A DNA stretch of 64,000 nucleotides from Bacteroidales bacterium (GTDB taxonomy: Bacteria > Bacteroidota > Bacteroidia > Bacteroidales > UBA932): the NCBI GenBank assembly GCA_020026355.1, contig JAHHQP010000006.1:1-64000 (forward strand), in the 5' to 3' direction. The notes beneath the pieces are model-generated. The model saw only the letters and a program-made list of their open reading frames with translations. It searched no databases and was not told where the DNA came from. Position 1 is the first letter of the stretch, and the number at the start of each line of letters is the position of its first letter. The translations under genes and the position numbers were made by a program. This document shows positions 44,003 to 52,571 of this stretch, piece after piece.

Positions 44003-45007
44003 ATGAACAATACATTATTGGTTTCCCCAGCTCCTCACCATCACTCATCGAACTCTACCAAGAGTCTCATGCGTGATGTCGTGATCGCTTTGATACCTGC
44101 AGTTTTCGTTTCCGTGGTCTTCTACGGCTGGAAAGAGCTGCTGGTTCTCGGTGTGAGTGTGGCCTCTTGTGTAGCATTGGAATATCTGATCACCAGATTC
44201 CTGTTGAAGAGACCTTCAACTATCGGTGACTGGTCTGCAGTCATCACAGGTATCCTCCTGGCTCTCAATCTTCCGGTATCCACTCCATGGTGGGTGGTCT
44301 TCATCGGCGCGATCGTCGCGATCGGTGTCGCCAAGATGACTTTCGGCGGAATCGGCCAGAACCTTTTCAACCCGGCTCTTGTCGGACGTGTGTTCCTGCT
44401 GATTTCTTTCCCTACCTATATGACCAACTGGACGCATCCTTCTTCCATAGCCGGTGCCTGGGGCTTCGCTTCCGCTGACGCTGTTACCGGCGCCACCTCA
44501 TTAGGTGCCGTGAAGGAAGGGCTCATGACCGGTGCTGGTCTTCAGGATATCGCGGCATATGCGGATTTCTCTTACCTGGACAGGCTCTTCATCGGAATGG
44601 GCGGTTCAATGGGTGAACTTTCAGCCATTGCCATCCTCTTCGGTTTCGGCTATCTCCTGGCCCGCAAGGTCATCAGGCCGTACATCACCTTGTCCATCCT
44701 GGCTACTGTCGTCGTCTTCTCCGGCATCTTCTGGCTGGTAGACCCTTCACAGTACACGGATCCGCTCTTCAACATCCTTACCGGCGGTATGCTGCTGGGT
44801 TCAGTCTTCATGGCAACGGATTATGTGACTTCTCCTATGAGCAGCATGGGCGGTGTCATCTTCGGTGTCGGTATCGGTATCATCACGATGCTGATCCGTT
44901 ACTTCGGAGCATATCCTGAAGGAATGTCCTTCGCTATCCTGCTGATGAATGCGGTCGTTCCGCTCATCAACCGATTCTGTCACACTAAAAAATATGGGAG
45001 GGCTTAA
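44003..45007 (+). CDS. rnfD: Rnf complex subunit D
   Basis: Membrane subunit of the ion-pumping core, 334 aa with about 9-10 helices. The covalent FMN attachment motif is visible as VTGATSLG (near residue 160), where the threonine carries FMN in related NqrB/RnfD. GGIGQNLFNPALVGRVF (near 114) and MATDYVTSPM (near 270) are typical. It lies 23 nt after rnfC. Confidence 0.95.
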   Translation: MNNTLLVSPAPHHHSSNSTKSLMRDVVIALIPAVFVSVVFYGWKELLVLGVSVASCVALEYLITRFLLKRPSTIGDWSAVITGILLALNLPVSTPWWVVFIGAIVAIGVAKMTFGGIGQNLFNPALVGRVFLLISFPTYMTNWTHPSSIAGAWGFASADAVTGATSLGAVKEGLMTGAGLQDIAAYADFSYLDRLFIGMGGSMGELSAIAILFGFGYLLARKVIRPYITLSILATVVVFSGIFWLVDPSQYTDPLFNILTGGMLLGSVFMATDYVTSPMSSMGGVIFGVGIGIITMLIRYFGAYPEGMSFAILLMNAVVPLINRFCHTKKYGRA

Positions 45008-45010
45008 GTT

Positions 45011-45637
45011 ATGGCATTGAAATCATCATTGAAGAACATGACCCTTTGTCTGCTGGTCATCTGTCTGGTCTGCTCCGGCTTGCTTGCAGGTGTCTACGCA
45101 TTGACCAAGGCGCCGATAGAGGTCGCTTCCGAGAACAAGACGACCGCAGCGATCAGCAAGGTGCTTCCATCATTCTCCAGAGTGGACAAGGACCTGAAGA
45201 TCGAGGTCAAAGGAAAGGGATTCACTTATTACAGAGCTTTTGATGACAACGCCGCTCTGGTCGGCTATGCCATAGAGTCCAGATCCGTCGGATTCGGTGG
45301 CGCGCTGAAAGTGATGGTCGGCATCACTGCAGACGGCATCATCTACAATACTTCCGTATTGTCACAGAGTGAGACTCCAGGACTTGGAGCGAAATGTACG
45401 GAAGCTGTCTTTGCAGATCAGTTCAAGAACGTGGATCCTGCGCAGAAGAAACTGGCCGTGAAGAAGGATCAGGGAGACTTCGATGCCATCACGGCATCGA
45501 CCATCACTTCAAGGGCTTATCTGAAAGCGCTGGAGACTGCTGTCGAGGTCTTTCAGGAGATCAAGGCTGAAGGTCAGCCGGAACAGGCAACGGCTGAAGC
45601 CGGTCAGCAGGAAACAAAAGTTAATGAGGAGGAGTAG
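45011..45637 (+). CDS. rnfG: Rnf complex subunit G
   Basis: Membrane-anchored flavoprotein subunit, 208 aa. One N-terminal helix (about 12-32) leads to a periplasmic FMN-binding domain. GFGGALKVMVGI (near 95) and SETPGLGAK (near 119) are the usual flavin-binding parts. The attachment site reads ITASTITSR (near 160-168), a variant of the common SGATxT motif, with T as FMN acceptor. A Glu/Gln-rich tail of about 20 residues follows. It is 3 nt after rnfD. Confidence 0.93.
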   Translation: MALKSSLKNMTLCLLVICLVCSGLLAGVYALTKAPIEVASENKTTAAISKVLPSFSRVDKDLKIEVKGKGFTYYRAFDDNAALVGYAIESRSVGFGGALKVMVGITADGIIYNTSVLSQSETPGLGAKCTEAVFADQFKNVDPAQKKLAVKKDQGDFDAITASTITSRAYLKALETAVEVFQEIKAEGQPEQATAEAGQQETKVNEEE

Positions 45638-45639
45638 AA

Positions 45640-46233
45640 ATGAATAAATTCAAACTTATAACAAAAGGGCTCATCAAGGAGAACCCTACTTTCGTTCTCC
45701 TGTTGGGTATGTGCCCGACCTTGGCGACCACTACATCTGCCATCAACGGTATGAGTATGGGTCTGGCGACCTTGTTCGTCCTTGTGCTTTCGAACATGGC
45801 CATTTCCGCCATCGCCCCTTATGTTCCGGACAAGGTCCGTATCCCGGCTTACATCGTCGTCATCGCCACTTTCGTGACGGTGCTCGAGTTCCTGATGAAA
45901 GCCTATACCCCGGCCATCTATGAAACTTTGGGCCTGTTCATCCCGCTCATTGTCGTGAACTGTATCGTCCTTGGACGTGCAGAGGCCTTCGCCAACAAGA
46001 ATTCGGTGATCGATTCCGCCTGTGACGGTCTCGGTATCGGCCTCGGTTTCACCATGTCCCTGACCATTCTCGGTATGGTCCGCGAACTGCTCGGAGCCGG
46101 TTCCTTCTTCGGCATGAAGATTCTGCCGGAGCAGGGAAACATCCTCGTGTTCGTGCTCGCACCGGGTGCGTTCATGGTTCTGGGCTATCTCATTGTCCTG
46201 TTCAGAAAAATAACCGCTAAGAAAGGAGAGTAA
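45640..46233 (+). CDS. rnfE: Rnf complex subunit E
   Basis: Integral membrane subunit, 197 aa, six helices. NPTFVLLLGMCPTLATTTSA (near 13-32) and NCIVLGRAEAFA (near 107) are family signatures; the conserved cysteine in each half is kept, consistent with the proposed 2Fe-2S cluster shared with RnfA. It begins 2 nt after rnfG. Confidence 0.94.
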   Translation: MNKFKLITKGLIKENPTFVLLLGMCPTLATTTSAINGMSMGLATLFVLVLSNMAISAIAPYVPDKVRIPAYIVVIATFVTVLEFLMKAYTPAIYETLGLFIPLIVVNCIVLGRAEAFANKNSVIDSACDGLGIGLGFTMSLTILGMVRELLGAGSFFGMKILPEQGNILVFVLAPGAFMVLGYLIVLFRKITAKKGE

Positions 46234-46236
46234 ATC

Positions 46237-46839
46237 ATGGAATATATATTGATCATCATTTCTGCGATATTCGTCAACAATATCCTGTTGTCGCAGTTCA
46301 TGGGAATCTGTCCGTTCCTCGGCGTTTCCAACAAGTTGAGTACTGCAGCCGGCATGTCCGGTGCCGTTTGTTTCGTCATCACGCTTTCCACGACAGTGAC
46401 TTATCTGCTCCAGCAGTATGTCCTCGCTCCGCTCGGTATCGAGTTCATGCAGACCATTTCCTTCATTCTCGTGATCGCCGGTCTGGTTCAGATGGTGGAG
46501 ATCATCTTGAAGAAGATCAGTCCGTCGCTCTATTCTGCGCTCGGTATCTTCCTTCCGCTGATCACGACGAACTGTGCGGTTCTGGGTGTCGCTCTGACCG
46601 TTGTGCAGAAAGAATTTTCTTTCGGCGGTGCTGAACCTCACATGCTCAATCTCGGCGAGTCTGTCGTCTATGCCTTCGCGACCTCAGTAGGTTTCGGTCT
46701 GGCCATGATCCTGTTCGCCGGTCTTCGCGAGCAGCTGTCCCTGAATAACGTACCGAAATCCTTCAAAGGTATTCCTATCGCTTTGATCACAGCAAGTATC
46801 CTTGCGATGGCCTTCATGGGATTCTCCGGACTCGTATAA
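46237..46839 (+). CDS. rnfA: Rnf complex subunit A
   Basis: Integral membrane subunit, 200 aa, six helices, homologous and inverted in topology to Rnf[19 protein letters not shown] (near 14-31) and [11 protein letters not shown] (near 109) carry the conserved cysteines. It is the last gene of rseC-rnfBCDGEA, 3 nt after rnfE, and is followed by a strong terminator. Order B-C-D-G-E-A is the common Bacteroidota one. Confidence 0.95.
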   Translation: MEYILIIISAIFVNNILLSQFMGICPFLGVSNKLSTAAGMSGAVCFVITLSTTVTYLLQQYVLAPLGIEFMQTISFILVIAGLVQMVEIILKKISPSLYSALGIFLPLITTNCAVLGVALTVVQKEFSFGGAEPHMLNLGESVVYAFATSVGFGLAMILFAGLREQLSLNNVPKSFKGIPIALITASILAMAFMGFSGLV

Positions 46840-46865
46840 GCCGGGAATCAACGGCCATATGAATG

Positions 46866-46899
46866 AAAAGCAGGACTGGAATGAACCGGTCCTGCTTTT
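46866..46899 (+). terminator. Terminator of the M23-dnaB-rnf gene run
   Basis: A 14-bp stem with one G-U pair (46866-46879 with 46886-46899), a 6-nt loop and a run of eight T. It is a classic intrinsic terminator 27 nt after rnfA. Confidence 0.9.
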
Positions 46900-46937
46900 T
46901 TTTGCGCGCTGTTTCTTACCGGTCGGGGTAAAAAGGA

Positions 46938-46968
46938 AGAGGCTGACTCGATGATGGAGCCAGCCTCT
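46938..46968 (-). terminator. Terminator of the outer-membrane barrel gene
   Basis: AGAGGCTG (46938-46945) pairs with CAGCCTCT (46961-46968), with extra CTC/GAG pairing inside. On the minus strand it is followed by a T-rich tract, 20 nt after the stop codon. Confidence 0.7.
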
Positions 46969-46987
46969 GCTATTTTGATAGGTTAGA

Positions 46988-47461
46988 TTAGAATCTGTAT
47001 CTGATGGAAAGTGTCGGAGTGAAACCGTAAAGCGCACTCTCGTGGAACCATACATGGTCAGCACCAACGATGAAGCCGAATCTTGGGCGGAGGTCAAGTG
47101 AAAGCTGGAGCGGGAACCAGAAGGTATACTCGAGGCCGACCTGAGCCGTGAATCCGAGTGAGAAAGCATAGCCGTCATCGAAACCGGTACCCATGGCGAG
47201 ACCAGGACCTGCGTAGAAGCCCCATTCTCCTCTGCTGGTCCATGCTGGCTGAGCGATCATGAAGTTGTAGCCTGCATAGATGTCAAGGCTTTCAAAGCCT
47301 GCAGTTCCGAGTGAAGTCTCGATGAAGTCACTGTTGTGTACGGTGTGCTGGTAAGAAATGTTCATGTTGTAACCGAGGGTTGCACCCAGTCCTTTTGGCT
47401 GAGCCTGTGCGGCAAAGGTCACTGCCAATGCCGCGATCATTGTAAGCAAAATTTTTTTCAT
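46988..47461 (-). CDS. Small outer-membrane beta-barrel protein
   Basis: Exported protein of 157 aa. A signal peptide (MKKILLTMIAALAVTFAAQAQ) is followed by alternating aromatic/hydrophobic strands (GATLGYNMNISY, DIYAGYNFMI, GFYAGPGLAMG, QVGLEYTFWFPLQLSLDLRP). The chain ends IRYRF, a C-terminal aromatic residue recognised by the BAM machinery. It is probably an eight-stranded barrel. No specific transport or adhesion role is visible. Single gene with its own terminator and a -7 element upstream, divergent from pyk. Confidence 0.82.
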   Translation of the reverse strand: MKKILLTMIAALAVTFAAQAQPKGLGATLGYNMNISYQHTVHNSDFIETSLGTAGFESLDIYAGYNFMIAQPAWTSRGEWGFYAGPGLAMGTGFDDGYAFSLGFTAQVGLEYTFWFPLQLSLDLRPRFGFIVGADHVWFHESALYGFTPTLSIRYRF

Positions 47462-47505
47462 GTTGAAAATTGTATTAAAGTGTATTTTAAATGTCTGTTT
47501 TGGTA

Positions 47506-47513
47506 CAAAGGTA
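47506..47513 (-). promoter_or_regulatory. -7 element of the outer-membrane barrel gene
   Basis: TACCTTTG on the minus strand, 44 nt before the start codon. No -33 TTG is apparent. Confidence 0.45.
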
Positions 47514-47544
47514 AAAAAATATAAGGAGATTGTATCCTTTTTAG

Positions 47545-47552
47545 TAAATTTG
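47545..47552 (+). promoter_or_regulatory. -7 element of pyk
   Basis: TAAATTTG matches TAnnTTTG, leaving a leader of about 50 nt before pyk. Confidence 0.45.
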
Positions 47553-47610
47553 CACTTGGTAAAAATTTCCTTTAATTAGGTACTTTAGTGACTATAAATA
47601 AACTAAGTGT

Positions 47611-49023
47611 ATGATACAGAAGAAGACAAAGATCATTTGTACGGTTTCCGACATCAATTGTGAGGTCAGTTTTATTCGAAAACTGTTTGAAAACGGAATG
47701 AATGTAGCTAGAATCAATACGGCCCATGCAACCTTGGAAGGTGCACAGAGAGTTGTGGACAATATCAGAGCGGTTTCAGACAAGATTGCCATCTTGATCG
47801 ATACGAAAGGTCCGGAAGTCCGTCTCACCCCGATGGAGGGATCGGTCGGTTTCCCGGTCAAGATCGGTGATGAGGTTTCCATCTATCGTGACCATACGGC
47901 CAATTGTACCAATAAATGTCTTCATACGAACTGTGCCAGTTTCGTCAAAGATGTTCCGGAAGGAGCGCATGTCCTGATCGATGACGGTGCAGTCGATCTC
48001 TTCGTCGTCGTCAAGGAAGAGGACCGTCTGCTCTGCCGTGTGCAGAATGATGGTGTCATCAAGGGCCGCAAGAGCGTGAATGTGCCGAATGTGCACATCA
48101 ATCTGCCGGCGCTTACCGAAAAAGACAAGAAATTCGTGAACTGGGCGATCGATGCCAATGTCGATTTCATCGCTCATTCATTCGTCCGCAACAAGGAGGA
48201 CCTGATGGAGATCCAGACGATTCTTGATGAGCGGAAAAGTCATATCAAACTGGTCTCCAAGATCGAGAACCAGCAGGGAGTGGACAATCTGGAAGAGATT
48301 CTGGACCATTGCTATGGCGTGATGGTCGCTCGTGGTGACCTCGGCGTGGAGATTCCGGCAGAGCGTATTCCTATCTTGCAGCACGAGATCGTGCATAAAT
48401 GCCGTACTCATCGTAAACCGGTCATCATCGCGACTCAGATGCTGCACAGTATGATCGAGAATCCGAGACCGACGCGTGCTGAGGTGACCGATATCGCCAA
48501 TGCGATCTTCCAGCGTACGGATGCCATCATGTTGAGTGGTGAGACCGCTTTCGGTAAATATCCGGTGGAGGCTGTCGCTACCATGGCCAAAGTCGCTATC
48601 GAGACCGAACATTCTTCACTTTTCCAGCAGGAATCATTGGAATATGTCATGACCGGTGCCCAGAAGCCGATCGCTGCGGCGCTCGCTTCCAATCTCGTGA
48701 AGGATATTCCAAGACTTCCGATCAAGGCGGTCATCGTCGATACCTGGAGCGGACGTACCGGCCGTTATCTGGCTGAGTTCAGACCATCCGTGCCGATCTA
48801 CACGATGTGCTACCGTGATTTCACGATGAGAGAGATGGCGCTGGTCTATGGAACCTTCGCTTATCAGATCGATGTTCCTAATTCCAAGGAAGATATGGTC
48901 AATGTCTGCACGAGGATCCTGATGGAGGAGGGCAGACTCCAGAAAGGGGATCTGGTCGGTTTCATCGGCGGCAGTTTCGATGACGAGCTCGGCGCAAGCT
49001 ACCTTGAATTCAAGTATATCTAG
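47611..49023 (+). CDS. pyk: Pyruvate kinase
   Basis: Makes pyruvate and ATP from phosphoenolpyruvate, last step of glycolysis. The 470-aa protein has MNVARINTAHAT near 30, IDTKGPEVRLTPM near 59-71, the catalytic lysine in KLVSKIENQQGVDN near 210, MVARGDLGVEIP near 235, and the active-site segment AEVTDIANAIFQRTDAIMLSGETAFGKYP near 290-318. The C-terminal domain (about 345-470) is the allosteric one. Monocistronic, with a clear terminator. pfkA, the other controlling glycolytic enzyme, is at 7.4 kb. Confidence 0.95.
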   Translation: MIQKKTKIICTVSDINCEVSFIRKLFENGMNVARINTAHATLEGAQRVVDNIRAVSDKIAILIDTKGPEVRLTPMEGSVGFPVKIGDEVSIYRDHTANCTNKCLHTNCASFVKDVPEGAHVLIDDGAVDLFVVVKEEDRLLCRVQNDGVIKGRKSVNVPNVHINLPALTEKDKKFVNWAIDANVDFIAHSFVRNKEDLMEIQTILDERKSHIKLVSKIENQQGVDNLEEILDHCYGVMVARGDLGVEIPAERIPILQHEIVHKCRTHRKPVIIATQMLHSMIENPRPTRAEVTDIANAIFQRTDAIMLSGETAFGKYPVEAVATMAKVAIETEHSSLFQQESLEYVMTGAQKPIAAALASNLVKDIPRLPIKAVIVDTWSGRTGRYLAEFRPSVPIYTMCYRDFTMREMALVYGTFAYQIDVPNSKEDMVNVCTRILMEEGRLQKGDLVGFIGGSFDDELGASYLEFKYI

Positions 49024-49047
49024 GAATTCAATCTTTCCTGAAATTGA

Positions 49048-49080
49048 AAAACCGGTTTCCTGTGTCTGGAAGCCGGTTTT
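49048..49080. terminator. Terminator between pyk and ispF
   Basis: A 13-bp stem with one wobble pair (49048-49060 with 49068-49080), a 7-nt loop, and A/T-rich flanks. It serves both convergent genes. Confidence 0.8.
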
Positions 49081-49101
49081 CTCGATTTCAAACGGCGCAT
49101 T

Positions 49102-49578
49102 TCATCGCTGGAGCAGGACGACTGCATAGGTCTCGCATCCTTCGCTTCTGCCGACGAAACCGAGTCTTTCGGTCGTCGTGGCCTTGACGGAAATCTTTTC
49201 TGCCGGGATGACCATGACTCTGGCCAGACATTCCCGCATCTGCTGAATGTAGGGGGACAGCTTGGTCTTCTGCATAGCGATGGTCAGGTCTGCATTGGCG
49301 ATATCCCATCCTTCTTTGCGGATCAGTTCCATGACCTTGGCCAGCAGGATCTTGCTGTCGATTCCTTTGTATTCCGCTGAGGTATCCGGGAAATGTTTTC
49401 CGATATCTCCCAGTGCCAGGGCTCCGAGGAGGGCGTCACAAAGCGCGTGGATGGCGACATCTCCGTCGGAATGAGCGACGAAACCGCAGGAAGAGGCGAT
49501 CCTGACGCCTCCTAACCACATTTCAAGCCCTTCTGCCAGGGCATGTACATCATATCCGTTTCCGATCCTGTATTCCAT
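49102..49578 (-). CDS. ispF: 2-C-methyl-D-erythritol 2,4-cyclodiphosphate synthase
   Basis: Forms the cyclic diphosphate in the MEP pathway of isoprenoid synthesis. The ATG at 49578 (MEYRIGNGYDVHAL) gives 158 aa, normal length; a TTG three codons upstream is less likely. The zinc-binding DVH (9-11) and H42 in AHSDGD, ADLTI near 96, and KATTTERLGFVGR near 130 are all present. It is a single gene, convergent with pyk. Confidence 0.94.
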   Translation of the reverse strand: MEYRIGNGYDVHALAEGLEMWLGGVRIASSCGFVAHSDGDVAIHALCDALLGALALGDIGKHFPDTSAEYKGIDSKILLAKVMELIRKEGWDIANADLTIAMQKTKLSPYIQQMRECLARVMVIPAEKISVKATTTERLGFVGRSEGCETYAVVLLQR

Positions 49579-49603
49579 AATCTTCAAGTTATCAACATTT
49601 CCA

Positions 49604-49611
49604 CAAAAATA
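49604..49611 (-). promoter_or_regulatory. -7 element of ispF
   Basis: TATTTTTG on the minus strand, 25 nt before the ispF ATG. It supports the 49578 start. Confidence 0.4.
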
Positions 49612-49625
49612 CGAATAAAAATCGC

Positions 49626-49633
49626 TAAATTTG
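49626..49633 (+). promoter_or_regulatory. -7 element of the mutL cluster
   Basis: TAAATTTG matches TAnnTTTG, 25 nt before the first gene of the cluster, and is divergent from the ispF element 14 nt away. Confidence 0.45.
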
Positions 49634-49658
49634 TGGTCTGTTATAAAAGGAGTTTACT

Positions 49659-49955
49659 ATGGCATTCAATTTTGGTTTTTTCGGTTCGCAGGACCACAAG
49701 GTCTTCAGTTATAAACCTAGATATTATGATCCGGAGAAGGAGGAACTCAAGAAGAAATTCGGCCATGTAGATGGTACGGAAGCCCGGAAGAATGAAAATT
49801 ATGTCCCTGGATCCTATCTGAGGGGGAGCATGACCGGCAATGAAGGCAGGAAAACCGTAGGAAAGGCGCAGAGCGTCATCGGCATTTTCTCTCTCATCCT
49901 CTTCTTCGTGGTGCTGATCTATGCTGTGAAGATTTTTTCAACCCTTTGGAATTGA
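49659..49955 (+). CDS. Small single-helix membrane protein upstream of mutL
   Basis: I do not recognise a named family. It is 98 aa: a polar basic N-terminal part (residues 1-65: GFFGSQDHKVFSYKPRYYDPEKEELKKKFG, then a Gly/Arg/Asn-rich stretch) and one C-terminal transmembrane helix (about 71-92, VIGIFSLILFFVVLIYAV). There is no signal peptide, so the basic part should face the cytoplasm. It lies 12 nt before mutL and is the first gene of a five-gene transcript. Confidence 0.7.
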   Translation: MAFNFGFFGSQDHKVFSYKPRYYDPEKEELKKKFGHVDGTEARKNENYVPGSYLRGSMTGNEGRKTVGKAQSVIGIFSLILFFVVLIYAVKIFSTLWN

Positions 49956-49967
49956 CGGAGGCAAAAG

Positions 49968-51929
49968 ATGGATATCAGGATATTACCGAGCAATATAGCG
50001 AACATGATCGCTGCTGGAGAAGTGGTCCAGAGACCGGCTTCAGTAGTGAAGGAACTGATGGAGAACTCTGTCGATGCCGGAGCGGATCAGATTGCGGTCA
50101 TCATTACGGATGCCGGACGAACGTTGATCCAGGTCATCGACAACGGCAAAGGAATGACTCCCGATCAGGCAGTCCTCTGTTTTGAACGTCATGCCACCTC
50201 CAAGATCGCTGAGGCGGAAGACCTGATGGATATCACGACCTTCGGATTCCGTGGAGAGGCTCTGGCTTCCATCGCTGCGGTTGCGGAGGTGACCCTGGTA
50301 ACCCGTACGGAAGATCAGGAAACGGCCGTCCAGGTGGAATTTGCGGACTCGCAGCATGTTTCTACGGAAGAGACTGCAGCTCCGATCGGATCGAACTTTT
50401 CAGTCCGCAACCTTTTCTACAATGTGCCTGCCAGAAGGAAATTCCTGAAATCCGACAATGTCGAGTTCAAGCATATCGTCACGGAGTTCATCCACATCGC
50501 GCTGACCCGTCCTCAGATTGGCTTCTCTCTCCAGCATAACGGTAAGGATATTTATGTCCTGAAACCGGCAAAGTCGTTGAAATTCAGAATTCTGGATCTG
50601 CTCGGAAGCGGGGTGGCCAATGAACTGGTCGATGTGAACACTTCTACGAATGTCATCAATGTGACTGGTTTCGTCGGCCGTCCGGACATGGCTCGCAAAA
50701 GTCTGGGTAATCAGTATCTTTTCGTCAACGGCAGGTTCTTCCGCAGCCCGTATTTCCACAAGGCCGTGATGAAGGCTTATGAACATCTGATTCCGGAAGG
50801 GGTCACTCCGACCTATTTCCTCTATCTGGATGTGGATCCGTCGACAGTGGATGTGAATATTCATCCGACGAAAACCGAGATCAAGTTCGAGAACGACAGC
50901 GTGATCTTTCAGGTCCTGATGGCCTGTATCCGCGAATGCCTGGGTAAGAATTCCTTCGGGGATGCCATAGATTTCGATACCGAAGGTCTCATTGACATTC
51001 CGGCCCTGACGAAGAATGATGCGGAATTCCGTCCGCTTCAGGCTCCTGAGGCGACAGTCGACGATACCTACAATCCTTTTGATAATGACGGTTTCCCGTC
51101 AGAGCCATCCCCTTTCATGAATACTTTGCCGGGAGGAAAACCTTCTGCGATGGCAGGGATGGAGACGATTCCGGACCGGATGGCACCTGTCGGAATGCCG
51201 GGAGGAATGCCTGTCGGAATGTCCGGAAGCATGGACCCGTATTATGGTGGAGTTCCTGATCCGATGCCGTACGGGCCGCAGCCGGCTTATGGCAACTTCA
51301 ATCCGGGGGCTGCCGTCGAGAAGAAAGACGATTACGGCAAACTTTTTGAAGACAGGATACTGCCTTTCCATTCCGTGCTGGTGATCCAGGGGAAATATAT
51401 TGTCACGAATTCCCGTACGGGCGTGATGATCATCAATGTCCGGAGAGCGGTGGAACGGATCCTTTTCGACAAGTTCCTGACCGCCGTGTCGAAGAACGGA
51501 CATGTCACCCAGATATCCCTCTTCCCGGTCTCGGTCTATGTCGGCGTCGAGAACATGTGCCTCTTTCAGGAATATGCGGAGGCTCTTGCCAAGATGGGAT
51601 TCGACATCAGTCCGTTCGGAACGGATACGATCGTGGTCAACGGCGTGCCGGAGGGGTACTCGGCAGAGCCGGGAAAGGTGCAGACGATGGTCCAGGACCT
51701 GCTGCTCATCCTTTCTGACAATATGGGCAGTCTTCCGGAAATCGTTTCCGCGAACCTGGCCGGTCGGCTGGCCAAACTCGGTGCGGTGAGCAATTCCACC
51801 GTCACCAATACTTCGGAGGCGCAGAAGCTGATGGAGACCCTCCTCAGCTGCGAGAATCCGGAATTCACGAATTCAGGTCAAAGGGTGATTTCCCTGATGA
51901 ACCTGGAAGATATTGACAAATTATTCTGA
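49968..51929 (+). CDS. mutL: DNA mismatch repair protein MutL with degenerate endonuclease motif
   Basis: Coordinates mismatch repair after MutS. The 653-aa protein has the GHKL ATPase domain (1-330: NMIAAGEVVQRPASVVKELMENSVDAGA, DNGKGM, TFGFRGEALASIAAV). Residues about 383-447 are an unusual linker rich in Met, Gly and Pro. The C-terminal dimerisation domain covers about 460-653. The nuclease motif DQHAxxExxxxE of many MutL proteins is replaced by NVRRAVERILFD at 490-501, and the usual C-terminal CPHGRP and FxR motifs are not seen. It follows the small membrane protein by 12 nt and precedes a rhomboid gene by 6 nt. Confidence 0.93.
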   Translation: MDIRILPSNIANMIAAGEVVQRPASVVKELMENSVDAGADQIAVIITDAGRTLIQVIDNGKGMTPDQAVLCFERHATSKIAEAEDLMDITTFGFRGEALASIAAVAEVTLVTRTEDQETAVQVEFADSQHVSTEETAAPIGSNFSVRNLFYNVPARRKFLKSDNVEFKHIVTEFIHIALTRPQIGFSLQHNGKDIYVLKPAKSLKFRILDLLGSGVANELVDVNTSTNVINVTGFVGRPDMARKSLGNQYLFVNGRFFRSPYFHKAVMKAYEHLIPEGVTPTYFLYLDVDPSTVDVNIHPTKTEIKFENDSVIFQVLMACIRECLGKNSFGDAIDFDTEGLIDIPALTKNDAEFRPLQAPEATVDDTYNPFDNDGFPSEPSPFMNTLPGGKPSAMAGMETIPDRMAPVGMPGGMPVGMSGSMDPYYGGVPDPMPYGPQPAYGNFNPGAAVEKKDDYGKLFEDRILPFHSVLVIQGKYIVTNSRTGVMIINVRRAVERILFDKFLTAVSKNGHVTQISLFPVSVYVGVENMCLFQEYAEALAKMGFDISPFGTDTIVVNGVPEGYSAEPGKVQTMVQDLLLILSDNMGSLPEIVSANLAGRLAKLGAVSNSTVTNTSEAQKLMETLLSCENPEFTNSGQRVISLMNLEDIDKLF

Positions 51930-51935
51930 TAGAAA

Positions 51936-52565
51936 ATGAGATTGAATGTACCAAATGTCACGAAGAACCTGATCATCATCAATGTTCTGATCTGGATCAT
52001 GAAAATTCTTAAACCGGAATTCATGATCACTTATTTCGCCATGTTCTTCCCGACATCCGATTTCTTCAAACCTTGGCAGATCGTCACCCACATGTTCATG
52101 CACGGTGACTTCTTCCATATTTTCTTCAACATGTACACGTTGATGATCTTCGGAAGTGTACTGGAAAGGGTCTGGGGACCGAAGAAGTTCACCTTCTTCT
52201 ATTTCGCGACCGGTCTGGGCGCCGCTCTGCTGCACATGGGAGCACAGTATCTGGATGTCCTCATGGGCATCGAGTCCTTGATGGCGGTGGAATACGTTCC
52301 GACCTTGGGCGCATCCGGAGCGATCTACGGTCTTCTTCTGGGCTATGCCATGCTTTATCCGGATTCAGAGATGACCTTGGTCTTTCCTCCGATCACGATG
52401 AAGGCCAGATGGTTCGTCATCATCTTCGCGGTCATCGAGCTCTTCTTCGGTCTGACCGGAACACAGGTCGGCGTGGCGCATTTCGCTCATCTGGGCGGTA
52501 TGCTTTTCGGCTGGCTGATCATTCTGTATTGGAAGAAGAAGCATACCTTGTACGATTACAGATGA
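51936..52565 (+). CDS. Rhomboid-family intramembrane serine protease
   Basis: Cleaves membrane proteins inside the bilayer. The 209-aa protein has six helices and the full rhomboid signature: HIFFN with H61 and N65, catalytic S127 in GASGAIYG and H185 in AHLGGMLFG. Substrates are unknown. It is cotranscribed between mutL and a phosphatase/nuclease gene, 6 nt from each, a neighbourhood with no obvious functional link. Confidence 0.92.
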   Translation: MRLNVPNVTKNLIIINVLIWIMKILKPEFMITYFAMFFPTSDFFKPWQIVTHMFMHGDFFHIFFNMYTLMIFGSVLERVWGPKKFTFFYFATGLGAALLHMGAQYLDVLMGIESLMAVEYVPTLGASGAIYGLLLGYAMLYPDSEMTLVFPPITMKARWFVIIFAVIELFFGLTGTQVGVAHFAHLGGMLFGWLIILYWKKKHTLYDYR

Positions 52566-52571
52566 TGCCTC

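Noticed and set aside
41477..46839. Na+-translocating NADH:quinone reductase (Nqr) instead of Rnf
   Set aside because: Presence of RnfB with its multiple ferredoxin clusters, an RnfC with two 4Fe-4S clusters, order B-C-D-G-E-A and the rseC neighbour identify Rnf.
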